Assembly: GCA_002914805.1 (NCBI GenBank)
Contig: JXTB01000036.1
Span: forward strand, 229,936-293,935
Direction of reading: 5' to 3'
Origin: Parasponia andersonii
Lineage: Eukaryota; Streptophyta; Magnoliopsida; Rosales; Cannabaceae
DNA length: 64,000 bases
The notes beneath the pieces are model-generated. The model worked only from the letters and a program-made list of their open reading frames with translations. It did no database searches and was not told the origin of the DNA. Below, piece by piece: positions 34,220 to 47,399 of this stretch (its first letter is position 1; each line of letters opens with the position of its first letter). The position numbers were made by a program, and so were the translations under genes.

Positions 34220-37120
34220 CCTCTTTTGTATTTTTCTTTTTGTTTTTGTTTTTCTTTTTTCTTTTTTCTTTTTTCTGTCTTTGTTTTCTAATGTACTTAT
34301 AAAATTTGGATAGCCCAAGTTTTAGCTTTATATAGGCGAACGAAAACCAAAGGTGAGAGATGATTTCGGGTGTACTTTACGTACACCAAGTTCCAACATA
34401 TCCAAGAGAGTCTGAATTAGCTGTATCTTGTTTATTATTGTTTTGACATTTTTCGCGTTTTTTTAAGTGGAAAAATAAAATTTTAAATATGTCTTTTTAA
34501 TTTTTAATTTTTTATGTGTTACAAATATCCAAAAATGGGGGTGACCCACTTCTTGACGGACCTTCGGCCTGATAGATTCTCTGTCGGCCTTTGCTGATTG
34601 CTACAACAGACTTTTCTGACCGTCCAAATTTATTCACCTTTTTTCTCTATTTCCTTTTTGAAGTCCAAATTTTTTCACTTCATTCCTTTTAATTCCATCG
34701 TATTTTGTAAATATAATTGTAAAAGGAAAAAAGAAAGGTTGATTCTATATTTCTCGCCGATTTATCATTTTGGCTCCCAAATTTCGATGCATCCCAACAA
34801 CATTCTTTTGGTCTCATTGGACATATTTTCGTCACTTTTATATTATAAATGGTACCGAAAACGTGTCTTAACACATAAGTTATTAATCTTATTATTGATC
34901 CCAAATTATTTATCATATCCATTTCAATTCTTGGCTTTTAATACGTCACTAACTAAGCAAATGTTTTACTATAGTGTTTTATTTTACACCTTGTCATCAC
35001 TTATTGTTAAAAGTATATGAAAAAGAGCTTAAAAAAACAATGTCCGGGTTTTAAGAAGAGAATTTGGCTTTAATTAAATAAATTTGCTATTTTTGGAAAA
35101 AAAATAAAATTGGGGAGTTCTACGATAAGGAAATAAAAATGTTAGGGAAAATATTAAATAGATACAAATTAGTCACCCCTCTATAAAGTCCACGTGAAAG
35201 TTTTTATTATTTATTTTTAATATTTTTATTTATTTATTTTTTGAAGTGGAGTTATTTTGTGTACTCGTGAAAGAATTTTTTTTTTTCTCGAGGGAATCGT
35301 AGAACTTTGGCTTATAGGTTTTTTTAATTTTTATATTTTTGGGAATCGTGGAAGTTTGGCCCATAGTAATCTAAAAAGAAAAAATCTCCTAGATATCCCA
35401 ATCTTAAGGGCGGTTTTCTATTAAAAACAATCCTAAATTTCAACATGCATTTATTTTCTTTGAGAATCCGTAAAATTTGAATGAGATTTTTTCGTTGATG
35501 ATGAAATTGATAGAGAAAAAGAAACAAAAGAGAAATAATTAATAGGTAATCCGTTAGATATTAAAGCCCTAAAACAATTAAAAAAATACCATAAATAATG
35601 CAGGTTAGAATTTAGGATTTTTTTTTTTAAAATAGAAAACTAATCTTAAGAAGGGATGTATGGAAAGGGGATTTTTTTTTTTTTTTTTGATATAAATGGT
35701 TATATATATATATTTTTTAAAAAATGGGGTTTAACTAATGACCACCACTTATTATAAATTTAATAGAAAATAAACATATACTCTACTAAAATTTGAGCTG
35801 ACCCTTCCAAATTCACACATTTTCCTCATTGGACCAACTGAACTAGTCCCAGTTGGCCGATATAATTAGCTATATAAGCTTCAACAATGCCCTAAAAAAA
35901 AAAAAAAAAAAACTTCCACCGTTACACGATACAACTCCTCTTAAAAAATTAAAACTAAATAAAAACATTTACACAGTTAGAACGGACGTTAAATACGAAG
36001 TTTTAAAAAAGTGACAAGTAAGTGGGCTTTATAAACAGGTGGCTAATTTGCATCCATTTAATATCTTTCCTAAGATTAGGGGACAAAAGTATTTCCTACT
36101 GGAGAATTCCCCAAAATTATATATAATTTTTTCAACTTAAATAGTAACAAATATAACAAACCAAAATTTATTTGTAATTGGATAACCAGGTAATATCTAA
36201 TAATTAAAAAAAATAGGGTAGCACAAAATTTTCTTTTTTCAAGAAGAAAACACGAATAAAAAAATATAATAAAAACATTGAGTCATAACACCAGAGCAGC
36301 ATAATTACACATGAATTTATTGTAAACGCTCATCTAGTATGATGAATATATAAGTTATAAAATATCGAGAATTCTTATGAAACTAAATCACAACAATAAT
36401 GAGAATATTAATTTATGTTAACCAATACTTTTTATTTATATTTTAAAGTGAAATTATATTTTGCTACTACTCATTCTTATTTTTAATTTTTTTACTACCC
36501 ATTCTTATTTTGTAAAAGCCTAATATTTTAGTGATGAAACGACTAATACGAGATACTTTGATAAATAGGATGCTAGGACGAGAAAATTTAAACTTCATGG
36601 GCTAAAATAAAGTTTGTGTATAATTTTTGGACAAAATTAGATTAATTACCACTACTTTCGTGATGCTTCCATTCATGTATAGCATATGACTGAAAGAAAT
36701 GGGTCAAAAAAAAAAAAACAGGTGTCGAAATTTGGTTGTTTTTAAAATGTTCGAGCCAAAATAGAATTCAATACTAATTTAGGGACAAAATATGGGACTA
36801 GTAAAAAAGAAAATAATATAAGTGATAAATGTAATCATTTTTCATTTCACTTCATACTATTGTCACGCACGCCAATGGGACAAGTCCGTCCTTGGTGTTT
36901 GCATGTAGATTATTTCCTTTTCTATCGATGAGTTATGATTAGCCGAGTTGAAAATGTTAGAACTACCAAGAATTACTTCTTGTTGAAAAGCCTAGATTCA
37001 AGGACTGCAAAAGAAGCTTGAGTTTACACCTGTCATTGTTCAGATGAAATAGACCATTACTCAATCAGTTCAATTTTTATAATTCAAACTATCCAATTAT
37101 ATGTTCAGGGGAAATGGAGC
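34220..37120. other. Noncoding stretch downstream of D14
   Basis: Long T and A tracts, including a TTTTTC repeat at about 34236-34275. No coding region, RNA or bounded element is recognisable; open frames here have no family resemblance. Confidence 0.45.
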
Positions 37121-37129
37121 ATTTTATTA

Positions 37130-39010
37130 TTTTGGCCAAAAATGGCTTTTTCTATAACTATTTTTTGTTATAGATAAATTTTGCTATCATGTGTCACTAA
37201 TATAATGTAATCACTGATTACGTGACAAACTGATAGTTCTAAAAAGTCATTCTCCTGAATATACTCTTTTCAATGTTATTTAAAAAAATAGCTATTTTCT
37301 GTATTTAATATATCAATATATATTGATTTACTTTATAAAAAATATATCAACTAAAACATAGCTATTTATCGTAATAAAATTATAATACGGTCATTTTTTA
37401 AATAAGTGTAAAAAAAGGTCATTTTTTCAAATTGATATAAAAAAGAGGTCATTTCTCATAAATACTCTATTTTGTTTTAATAATTAAGATAACCCGACTT
37501 TTAGTGAGGTCAAATAGCCGAAATCATAGTTCAACCCACGCAAGAAAACAAATTACAATTAACTAGTTATTTGACCCAAAATTTGATTACTTCAAAAGTT
37601 ATAGTAATGATAATAATATAAATACAACATATTCAATAGACATTTGACTATAATTTTAAAAATTTTGATATAAATAAATTTTAAAAATTGGTCATCTATC
37701 TAACTTTTTCAACAAAAAATTATTATTATTATTATTATTATTTGGGTTCGTGAGTATTATAGCAAAAATTCTGAATTTTGGATCCATTTTACGTAAATAA
37801 CTATTTTTTAAATGCTATAACGAAATGATCAATATATCAATATATACACTACACGAAAATATGATATACTAAATATAAAACCTAATATACTTATTACACA
37901 GACTAAAGTTTGTATACAAGTAGATATATCAAGTATAAAAATAAATAAATTTGATAATTTAGCTATAAAAAAAACATAAATTTATTGAAACAATGTATAA
38001 AAAATGGCACATGCACTAGTTTTATTTTATTTTATTTTTGTTGGGACGTATCACTAGATTGGAGTTAGAGTTTTAAGCATAGGTAAATGGATCAGACTAT
38101 TTGTGTTTTAGGGTAAACTGAGTCTTCTAATAGTGTTTGAAAAATGGACATTTTGCAAACTCTCCAAATTTCGGCCATTTTGCTAAAAAGTCCTATAAAT
38201 TCGGTCATTTTTGCTAAACAAAACAATTTAGCTAAATGACTGAATTTTAGATCGTAGTTTGCAAAATGGTTATTTTTTAATACTTATTTAAACATGGCCA
38301 AATTTTGAAAATTATTAAAAAAAATCATTTTTTATATTTAGTACATTAAAATATATTGATTTATTTTTTAAAATATGACTTATATTTTTTAATAGTTGAA
38401 TATTTTTTAAAAATTTGATTTATAATTTTGAAAAATGGATTTGTTTTTTTTAAATGAGCATATTGATTTATTTTTAAAAAGTTAAATTATTATTATTTCC
38501 AAATTAATTTACCTTTTCAAAAATTGACTCATTATATAAAAAAATAAATCAACTAAAAAATGGCTACTTACTAAATAAAATTATAAACAATTATTTATTA
38601 AATATTTGTGAAAAACGACAATTTTTTAAAATTGATCTTTAAAAAAAAATGCCATTTCTTATAGATACTCTTAAGAAAACTATTAGGAAATTATATTTTT
38701 TTATTGCAAAAGTTAAAAAAATTTGAAAAATTCCGGATTTAATTAGAAAATTATCATTTTCAAAAATATTTAGAAAACTACTACTTTTTGTTTGGTGAGA
38801 TACTTGAGGTATTCTGTCAAATTACCTAAAGTAACTTGATTAGGTACTTCAAGTAACTAGATTATAACCCAACTGGTTACCTCGAGTATTACTGAATAAT
38901 ACCAACTTTGAAAACAAATGGTATTTTTTAAATATATGTAACAAAGTGATATATTTCTAAACATAAGTGAAAGTGATATTTTTCTTAATTAATCCTCGAT
39001 CTTTCCAAAA
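37130..39010. repeat. Second cluster of dispersed noncoding repeats, with an inverted repeat
   Basis: 37130-37520, 37740-38000 and 38110-38660 contain the same phrases as the 12.1 and 15.5 kb copies: TTCGGCCATTTTGCTAAA, CAAAATGGTTATTTTTT, AAATGACTGAATTTTAG. The part at 38110-38290 folds back on itself as an inverted repeat. 38690-39010 matches the MITE-like element at 11640 (GGATTTAATTAGAAAATTAT, TACCTAAAGTAACTTGATTA). An ATT microsatellite lies at about 37718-37742. Confidence 0.5.
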
Positions 39011-39051
39011 AAGTCAGCCCACCGATTTTTTAATTTTTAATACTATGGGCC

Positions 39052-39260
39052 TGGATTTCTGTAAGGAGTCCTTACTTCATGTCCTGCATACATCGTGGGC
39101 CTTCATTTAATGAGGCTTTTAGCGAATTGACTGTTTTCACACTATTATTATTATTTTTTAATGGATTTCTGTAAGGAGTCCTTACTTCATGTCCGGTATA
39201 CATCGTGGGCCTTCATTTAATGAGGCTTTTAGTGAATTGTTTTCACACTATTATATATAT
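39052..39260. repeat. 110-bp tandem duplication
   Basis: TGGATTTCTGTAAGGAGTCC starts at 39052 and again at 39162. The copies run in parallel through CATCGTGGGCCTTCATTTAA and GAGGCTTTTAG to TTTTCACACTATTAT, with a few point changes and a short deletion near the end of copy 2. Confidence 0.88.
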
Positions 39261-39289
39261 GGGCACCAATCCCTTCCCGTAGAATTTTT

Positions 39290-40877
39290 TTTTTTTTTTT
39301 TACCTATGCATAGGTATTAATTGGGCCAATGAAAATTTAGCATGCATATTTTTTTATTATAAAAAGTAAGAGAGAGAAAGAATATTAATGATGCACGTTT
39401 TTTCATGCACTTCATTATATCCATTGGATCACCATTAGATGGTGATCCAACAGCTAAAAAAAAAAAAATTACCCATATGTAAAGAAAAAAAATACCTATT
39501 AGATTGGCAACCTATATATATATATAGATATAAATATATAGCCATAATCGTATATTTTTTACTTATTTATATACTTTTTTAACTGTATAATAAAAAATAA
39601 ATATATGTTATTTAATCATTTTTTTCTTTAATATTTACCATGAAAAAATGTGCGACAAAAAAAATACAAAGAAGTTAAAAAAAATACCAATTTTGCCCAA
39701 TATAAATTTACAGATTAAGTACATTAATTGTACTATACCAGAGATGCCCAAACTAATATAGATTAGCAAAAATTAATTTATTGACATCTAATCCACTGAA
39801 TGTCTAATACATTTTGTATAAATATTGCTACAAAAATTAAAACCTGGATATTTGTCAAAATCAAGTGAAAAAGGCCATTATTTCCATGTGTATATAAAAA
39901 AGAAAAAGAAAAAGAAAAACAAGTATCAAAAACACACTTAGAATACCTTTTTTTTTTTTTTGGTTGGGTAATGACACTTAGAATACTTGATTTTACTAAA
40001 GAGCGTGCTAACAAAATGACCCAACTGGAGTACCAGACCCCGTAAAATAAATGTTTGTCCAACTTTACGGTAAAAAATTAAAAATTAAGTTACTCGGTAC
40101 TATCAGGAGTGGACTATTTTAGTCCCACCATGTTTGGTGCAAGCAAAATGAAGGACAATTTAGTATCATGGCTTATTTAAGAGCTTGGGATAAATTTGTC
40201 ACCTCCAACTTGGGTTAAAACAATCCCTTCCATTTCCCAATATTTCAAAAAATATAGGGTCGACTTTATAGTCATTTTTCAAAGTTTTTGTCACATCTTA
40301 TATGGGCTCATATTTTTTTTAATATATTTAACAGAAATTTAGATGAATAAGCAATATTTTAAATATAAATAATTAAATATTTATTTTTTAAATTTTATAG
40401 TTAAATGTTCAGATAGATTTTTTTTTATATTTAGTAGATATGTTTATCTATGAATTTTAGTTACTTTACTGAAATATATTAAATCTATAAGTTTTTATAT
40501 TTGGTATATAAATTTTACACTTAATATATATACACATATACCGGACATTTTGTTATAACATTTAACAAAGAGATATTTACTTAAATTAGTCCAAAATTTA
40601 GTTATATTTCTATAAGGCTCTATATTTAATTTACTATATATTCAAAATATTGTGGGTTCCATATCTATTTTTTATCATTTTACATTTATTTCCATCTTAT
40701 AATCCTAACATTCACCACACAAGTTATAATATTAATACAATCTAATCTAATCCTAAATAATAGTCTAATCTCGTCTATCAAATGAGCCTTTATAAACTAG
40801 ATGTAGTCATATAGTGTGTGTATATATGCCTAGTATATAAATTGATATTATTGAATCATATCACCAGATATGATATA
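39290..40877. other. Noncoding stretch left of element A
   Basis: 39300-39520 may be an old MITE: TACCTATGCATAGGTATTAA on the left and TACCTATTAGATTGG on the right, with similarities to 12700-12990. 40250-40620 carries phrases of the dispersed noncoding family. No gene is supported. Confidence 0.4.
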
Positions 40878-40882
40878 ATCTC

Positions 40883-41508
40883 TATTGTGCGGTCTAAAAA
40901 CTAGATGATGGTCAATGCCAAAAAAGGAAAGTTAGCAACTAAAAGGACGTGACAAGTCGCATGAGTAATTTAAGTGCGACCTCTTCCGAGTAAGTCGAAT
41001 GCGACCTCCCTCCGAATAAAGTGCGACCTCCTCTGAACAAGTTAAGTGCGACTAGAATGAAAAGGAAACTAGACCAAGCTTTGTCAAACGGGTAATCTAC
41101 AAAGAAAGGGAAATAAAAGATTCTTTTTCAAGATCGACCAGTCGTTTCATTTAAGTTATTACCCAGTTATATTGTTACTCAAATTATATTTTCTGATTAT
41201 ACACTTACCAATTTTCATAATTGGGGAACATTGAACTACCTTCACCTATATAAGGGGCAGATCAATGCTGCGTTGAAGGATCGATCTTTTTGGAAAAAAC
41301 TTAAGGACTCACTTTCTGAACACCTATGCACTCTCTTGTAATCTTCCATAAAATAGTAAACATTAGTGGACGTAGGCTCATCTTTTTTGGGACCGAACCA
41401 CTATAAAATTCTTGTCTCTTTTACATGCTTTGATTGATCAACTATTTACACACACAAGCCATATCTTGTAATTTCTTAAATTCATTGTTGACAAAACCTC
41501 CATCAATA
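40883..41508 (+). repeat. 5' LTR of element A
   Basis: It begins TATTGTGCGGTC and ends CCATCAATA; comparison with element B shows the original ends were TGTTG and CAACA. A TATA box (TATATAA) at 41247-41253 puts the transcription start near 41280. In U3 a short word GTGCGACCTC (with variants) recurs about every 25 bp between 40955 and 41060. Confidence 0.9.
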
Positions 41509-41510
41509 AT

Positions 41511-41527
41511 TGGCGCTAGAAGGAGGG
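41511..41527 (+). other. Primer-binding site of element A
   Basis: TGGCGCTAGAAGGAGGG starts two bases after the LTR. Its complement, CCCTCCTTCTAGCGCCA, fits the 3' end of plant tRNA-Asn as I remember it (acceptor strand TTCTAGC plus G plus CCA), so tRNA-Asn is the likely primer for minus-strand DNA. The tRNA identity is from memory. Confidence 0.7.
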
Positions 41528-41576
41528 ATATTCCGGCAGAAAAGTTTGTCAATTCCGCTTCTTTTAGCAATAGCAA

Positions 41577-43303
41577 ACACTAGAAATACTACCAGAAATA
41601 CCTGAACTAGCCAAAATCATTCCCAAAGTACTACTGCTGCACAGGTAGATCCTGCTCAGGATCAGCCAGTTGTGACCACACCAGAAAATATTGTCCAGAG
41701 ATAGGATCATATGGAGGAAGCACTGGTGAACCTTCAGCAAATTACAAGTCAGATTAATGATTCTCTATGACGACTTGCTGAGGGACAGATGCTAACTCTA
41801 CCACAGCACGAACGTCCTGCTTAACGACCAGAGAGAGGAATTCAGATCCTAGAGACAGGGAGCCACAACTAGCATAAAGCCCGGCAGGAGCGTTATGGAG
41901 ATCGCACTTCCAAAGGAAAAGGTAAGGTCACAGACTTGCCCATGGAATCCGGAACTGAAAGTTCAAACACAAATCGTAATCGTCGACAACCTTCTTAGAG
42001 AGCGACCATCAATCATGATGGTCTAAACAATGAGCAAAAACGACAATCGAGGAGTGTCTTTAAAAGGATTAGTAGGGAATCTCGGCAGAATCCTACTGAC
42101 TTGAGACAACATTTAGAACAGCGGAGAAGTCAAGAACGATCCACATCGCATCTCAACGACCAAAGTCGATCTCGTCGCACTATTTCAATGGAAACTCCAC
42201 AAAGGTCGCAGCAGACTCTACCCGACCAATTTGCCTTAAATCGCGATAATAACCAAGGGCCACCCTTACTACCAGCAAAAAATAATATTCTCCATCTCCC
42301 TCTGAACATCGATGTTCACAATTTGAGGATCGCATTAGATGTACTTGCCGGCTGGGATGATGAGCTCGCTGATGGATATTGTCGATCGCCATTCAGTGAA
42401 GAGGTTCGAGCTACTGCTTTACTTACCGGATTCAAACTTCCCACCATAAACACTTTTGATGGGAAAACTGATCTGCAGGATCATATGGATCACTTCAACG
42501 ACCTGATGGAACTACATCGTGTTGATGATCTCACACGTTGCAGATGTTTTGCTGTAATTCTCACGGGAGCAGCGAAGAAGTGGTTCCAAGGACTCAAGTT
42601 TAGCTCAATCTCATCCTGGCAACAAATCCAGACTACATTCTTGAGGCAATTCCATTCTGCGAAGAATTTCACTGTTCCATTGGTTAGTCTGTCTGCTATT
42701 CGGCAAGGTCTGGAGGAAACTCTACGATTTTACCTAAATCGCTTTATCTCAGAATTGGCAAAAGTCAACAACCCACCTGAAGGAGGAGTTTTAACTCTAA
42801 TGCTGGCTAGGGTGTGACCAGAAACTAAACTCTGGGAAGATTTACTTGAGTGAGAATGCAGAACCCTTGAAGACTTCTATAATAGAGTTGGTCGGCATCT
42901 AAGGGTGGAATCTTCACGCGAAAATCTTCATAAGTTCACAAATGAAGGAAGAAAAGATGCTGCTAAAGATGCGACCACAAACAACAACAATAATAAAAGG
43001 TCGAATAAAAGGAGTAATGAACAAACGATTGAAAAGCAGCCCCAACAGAAAAAGCAGGAGGTTCCAAAAGCTCCCATGAGGTTCAACAACTATATTGAAC
43101 TGAACATACTCATAGATCATATTTATGCTATCACGAACCAACAGGAGAGATATTGTCAACCGAAACCGACGAAAAGAGATAGAGCGAGGTGCAACCCCAA
43201 CAAATTCTACCGGTATAACAATGACATTGGGCATGATACCAATAACTGCTTTGCTTTGAAAGATGAAATCGAAAGATTAATTAAAGAAAGGCAGCTACAG
43301 TAG
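41577..43303 (+). pseudogene. Gag of element A (start lost, interrupted)
   Basis: By alignment with element B the start codon should be at 41571, where the sequence has ATAGCAAACAC: ATG has become ATA. The best open part is 42101-42817, with FDGKTDLQDHMDHFNDLMEL and the capsid-like TGAAKKWFQGL. The part at 42905-43303 is Lys/Asn-rich and ends in the nucleocapsid motif, which reads YRYNNDIGHDTNNC where element B has CRYHNDIGHDTNNC. The first Cys and first His of the zinc knuckle are therefore lost. Stops occur at about 42816 and 42850. Confidence 0.82.
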
Positions 43304-43513
43304 TACACTAAACTGAACAATGAAAGGCGAGAAGAAGACCGACAATAACCTCCAGAAATTCAACGCGAGGTGCGAACTATTTTTGGAGACCCGTATATCA
43401 GTGGAAATTCAAAGAGAGTGCAAGATAGGTAAGCACGAGAAGCACGACAGCAACCATTAACTAATGTCATGCATCTCGAGTAGTGACCACGAAAGCTTCA
43501 ACGGGTACCGGAT

Positions 43514-45170
43514 ATGGATATTACCATTACGGAGCAGGATGCCAGGGAGGTCCATTACCCGCACAATGATGCATTGGTCATAAAGATCAACTCTGGAAGC
43601 ACGCAGCTATGGCGAGTATTGGTCGATAATAGTAGTGCTGTCAATATCCTGTACTATGACGCCTTCAAGAAGATGGGGTTGAGTGAAAGCAACCTGAAGC
43701 CCATTGTCACCACACTCTACGGATTTACTGGTAACAGTATAATGCCCAGGGGCATGATTGAGTTAATGGTCAATGTTGGAACCTATCCTAGGATTTTGAC
43801 GGTAATGACCTAGTTCTTAGTTGTGGATTGCCTCTCTGTAGTTAATGTTATACAAGGAAGACCGACACTGAGGGAATTCGAGCAGTAGCTTCGATCTATC
43901 ATCTCACTATGAAATTCCCAACTTAACAGGGAGTGGGCGAGGTGTGTGGCAACCAATATGATGCGAGGACTTGTTATAATAACTCAATAAAGCTTGCAAC
44001 AAAAGATATGACACCTCACGCGATGATGGTTCAGCTACAAGGAGAAACATCAAGGAAAACATCAAAAGTGTCAGGTGAAGCATCAAGCGGAACGTCAATC
44101 GATGACCTCGACCCTCGAGAAATTGATGGAGAGATCAAAACTGGACCTATAGAAGACTTGGAAGATTTGCCAATCGATAGGTCTTCGAAGGTTCTTAAAA
44201 TCGGAGTGAAGCTTCAAGAACCTGTGCGAGCTTCATTAATCGCTTTTTTGAAATCAAATTTGGATATCTTCGCATGGCAACATTCGGATATGGTGGGGAT
44301 TGATCCGAATATCATGTGTCACTGCCTCAATATAGATATGACGAGGAAGCCTGTGTGGCAAAAAAGAAGAGCCATGAATCCAGAACGTTACGTCGCATTG
44401 AAAGAAGAGGTAGAGAAGCTGCTCGAGATTAGATTCATTAGAGAATCTTTCTATCCAAACTGGCTTACAAATCCAATTTTAGTAAAGAAACCCAATGGGA
44501 AATGGAGAACTTGTATCGATTTCATCGACCTCAACAAGGTGTGCCCGAAGGATAGTTTTCCCCTTCTGAGAATTGACCAACTCGTAGATGTGACATCGAG
44601 ACATAAACTGTTAAGCTTTATGGACGCATATTCTGGATATAATCAAATCCCCATGTACGAGCCTGATGAGGAGCATACTTCATTCATCACTGACCGATGG
44701 TTGTACTATTACAAGAAGATACCTTTTGGACTCATCAACGCAGGAGCGACTTATCAGCGTCTTGTCAATATGATGTTTGCAAAGCAAATTGGCAAGACAA
44801 TGGAAGTATATGTTGATGACATGCTGGTGAAATCGAAGGGAGCTGAAGATTACATCAAGTATCTTGATGAGATATTCAACATTCTTCGAAAATATTAGAT
44901 GAGGCTAAACCCCAAGAAGTGCGCATTCGGGGTAGGATCTGGAAAATTCCTGGGGTTCATGGTCAACCAGCGAGGATTCGAAGCTAATTCCCAGAAGATA
45001 CAAGCTCTAATCGATATGCAATCCTTCCGCAAACCTAAAGACATTCAAAACCTAGCGGGAAGAGTGGCTGCATTAAGTCGATTTGTATCCAGGTCAACAG
45101 ATAAGTGCCAACCATTCTTCGAAGTACTGAAAAGTTCGAAGAGGTTCGAGTGTACGAAAGAATGCTAGTA
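43514..45170 (+). pseudogene. Protease and reverse transcriptase of element A (broken)
   Basis: Protease (43514-43813) shows VLVDNSSAVNILYYDAF, with DNS in the active-site position. After a stop and a shift, RT runs from 43933: KPNGKWRTCIDFIDLNKVC, FMDAYSGYNQIPMYE, FGLINAGATYQ and the intact VYVDDMLVKS. An in-frame TAG at 44896-44898 interrupts before MRLNPKKCAFGVGSGKFLGF. Reading resumes to 45168. The catalytic YVDD box is intact but the frame is not. Confidence 0.87.
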
Positions 45171-45183
45171 GGCGTTTCAAGAA

Positions 45184-46060
45184 TTGAAAGCACACTTAGG
45201 CTCTCCTCTACTCTTGTCGAAGCCAAACCCGGGGGAAGAATTGTATTTATACCTCGCTGTTTCCAAATATGCGATAAGTGCTGCATTAATTCGAGAAGAA
45301 AAAACGATGCAGCGACCGGTATATTACGTAAGTAAAAGATTGCTCGATACCGAAGCAAGATATCCAGAGATGGAGAAGTTGGCATTAGCACTCATCATCG
45401 TATCCAGGAAGCTTCGACCTTATTTTCATACGCACTCTATCAAAGTTTTCATGAATTTTCTGTTAAAGCAGGTTTTGCAAAAACCTGAAGATTCAGGACG
45501 ACTACTTAAGTGAGCAATTGAGTTGAGTCAGTTTGACATCAATTTTCAACCCCGCACTACGATTAAAGGGCAAGCTCTCGTAGATTTCATTGCAGAATTC
45601 ACATATGATGTCAATGTTCCCATAGAAGTAATCAAAAAACCTACTACAGATTTTTCAAAATTGTGGAAACTTTACGTTGATGAATCGTCAAACGAGAATG
45701 GAGCCGGTGCGAGCTTAGTACTAATCAGTCCTGAAGGGCATAATATTTATTGTGCACTTCGCTTCAAATTTTTAGCATCAAATAATGAGGCAAAATATGA
45801 AGCATTGATAGCTGGGCTAAAGCTCACACGAGAAATGAAGGTCGAAATGATTGAGGTATACAGCTATTCCCAGCTGGTCGTTTGTCAAGTGATCGGCGAT
45901 TATTAAGCAAGAGGAGAAAAAATGATGGCTTATTTAAAGAAGGTACGAAGAATCTTCTCGACATTTACTGCTTATAACATTCAACTTGTTCTTCGCATTA
46001 AAAATACTCAGGTAGATGCTCTAGCTAAGCTCGCTTCAACAAAAGATGCCGAATTACTAA
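45184..46060 (+). pseudogene. RNase H and second archaeal-type RNase H of element A
   Basis: The first RNase H (45184-45513) shows LYLYLAVSKYAISAALIREE and RYPEMEKLALALI, but VFMNF stands where the catalytic VxTD is expected, so a metal-binding Asp is Asn. The second (45523 to about 46060) shows LYVDESSNENGAGA, SNNEAKYEALIAGL, VYSYSQLVVCQV (Asp replaced by Tyr in the expected YSDSQL) and QVDALAKLAS. Stops separate the pieces at 45511 and 45904. The extra domain identifies the Tat lineage. Confidence 0.85.
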
Positions 46061-47345
46061 AGGTGGTCCTTGTCGAAGTTCTTGCAAAACCAAGTATCAA
46101 AGTAGAGCCCCAAATAACCATGCCGATTGACAAGAAACCATCACGGATAGATCCTATAATGGAGTATATACAAAATGACGACCTCCCCGAAAACAAAGAT
46201 GATGTAAAGCAACTTCGAATGAAGGCAGCTCGCTATGTCATCTATGACGAGAAGCTTTATCGAAGAAGTTTTAGTTCGCCGTTGTTATTATGTGTCGATG
46301 AAAAAAAAGCACACTACATTATGAGAAAAATTCACAAAGGAATATGTGGAAACCATTCCGGAGGGCAGGCACTTGCAAATAAAGTTCTAAGACAATGGTA
46401 TTTCTGGCTAACTATGAAGAAGGATACAATGGAATTTGCTAAGAGGTGTGACAAATGTCAACGATTTGTAACTATTCCTAGAATGCCATCTGTTCTTCTA
46501 ACTCCAATGACCAGTCTATGGCCATTTGCAATGTGGAGAATTGATATTATCGGAATGCTTCCATTGGCGCAAGGTAGATTAAAATATGCAGTAGTCGCAG
46601 TCGATTATTTCACCAAGTGGACAGAAGCTGAAGCCTTAAGTACTATTTCCGCAAAGAAGATGATAGATTTTGTTTATAAATCTATAATCTGCCGTTATGG
46701 TATACCACATATCATAATTTCTGATAATGGGAAACAATTTGACTGCGATGAGTTTCGTAACTTCTGCGACAATTTAGGTATCAAGGAGAATTTCTCTGCT
46801 GTTATGTATCCACAAGTCAATGGACAGGTCGAGGCTATGAATAAGATACTTAAACAGAACATAAAGACAAAGCTAGAAGAGCACAAAGGAGCTTGGCCAG
46901 AAGTACTCCCTGAAGTATTGTGGGCTTATCGCACCACTCAATGAACCACTATTATAGAGAGTCCATTCTCTTTAGCTTATGGATAGGAAATAATGGTACC
47001 AGTAGAAATTGGTATATGCTCTCTACGACAATCTGCCTATGAGCAAGATCAGAATCGCACGCTGATGAGGATTGAGATCGATTTTTGGAAGAAAGGCACG
47101 AGCAGTCTCAGTTTCGGATCTCATCATATTAACAGCGCACGACTTGATATTATAACTCTAAAGTTAGAAGCCGAGGGTTTGAAGTTGGTGATATTGTTCT
47201 TCGACAGGTTCTACCTAATAATAAAGAGCACGGTGCTGGTGTATTTAGACCCTCTTGGGAAGGACTATATGTTATTAATGCCGTTATTCGACCTGGGACA
47301 TATAAGTTACTCGCACAGGTTGACAAAAGATCGAGCATGCTTGGA
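46060..47345 (+). pseudogene. Integrase of element A
   Basis: A long open frame runs to 46944. The HHCC finger is HYIMRKIHKGICGNHSGG...CDKCQRF; the DDE core is IDIIGMLPLAQG, ISDNGKQFD and NGQVEAMNKILKQN, so all three acidic residues are present. A TGA ends the frame after WAYRTTQ. The C-terminal GPY-type part continues in another frame at about 47175-47345 (FEVGDIVLRQ, GVFRPSWEGLYVI). It is the best preserved part of the element. Confidence 0.87.
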
Positions 47346-47399
47346 ATGCAGAATAACTTCATCGCTATTATCAGTAAATCTTCATGTATATCTTTATGT

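Noticed and set aside
34598-35020. 140-codon open frame downstream of D14
   Set aside because: Low-complexity Phe/Ser/Leu-rich translation of AT-rich DNA; no family resemblance.
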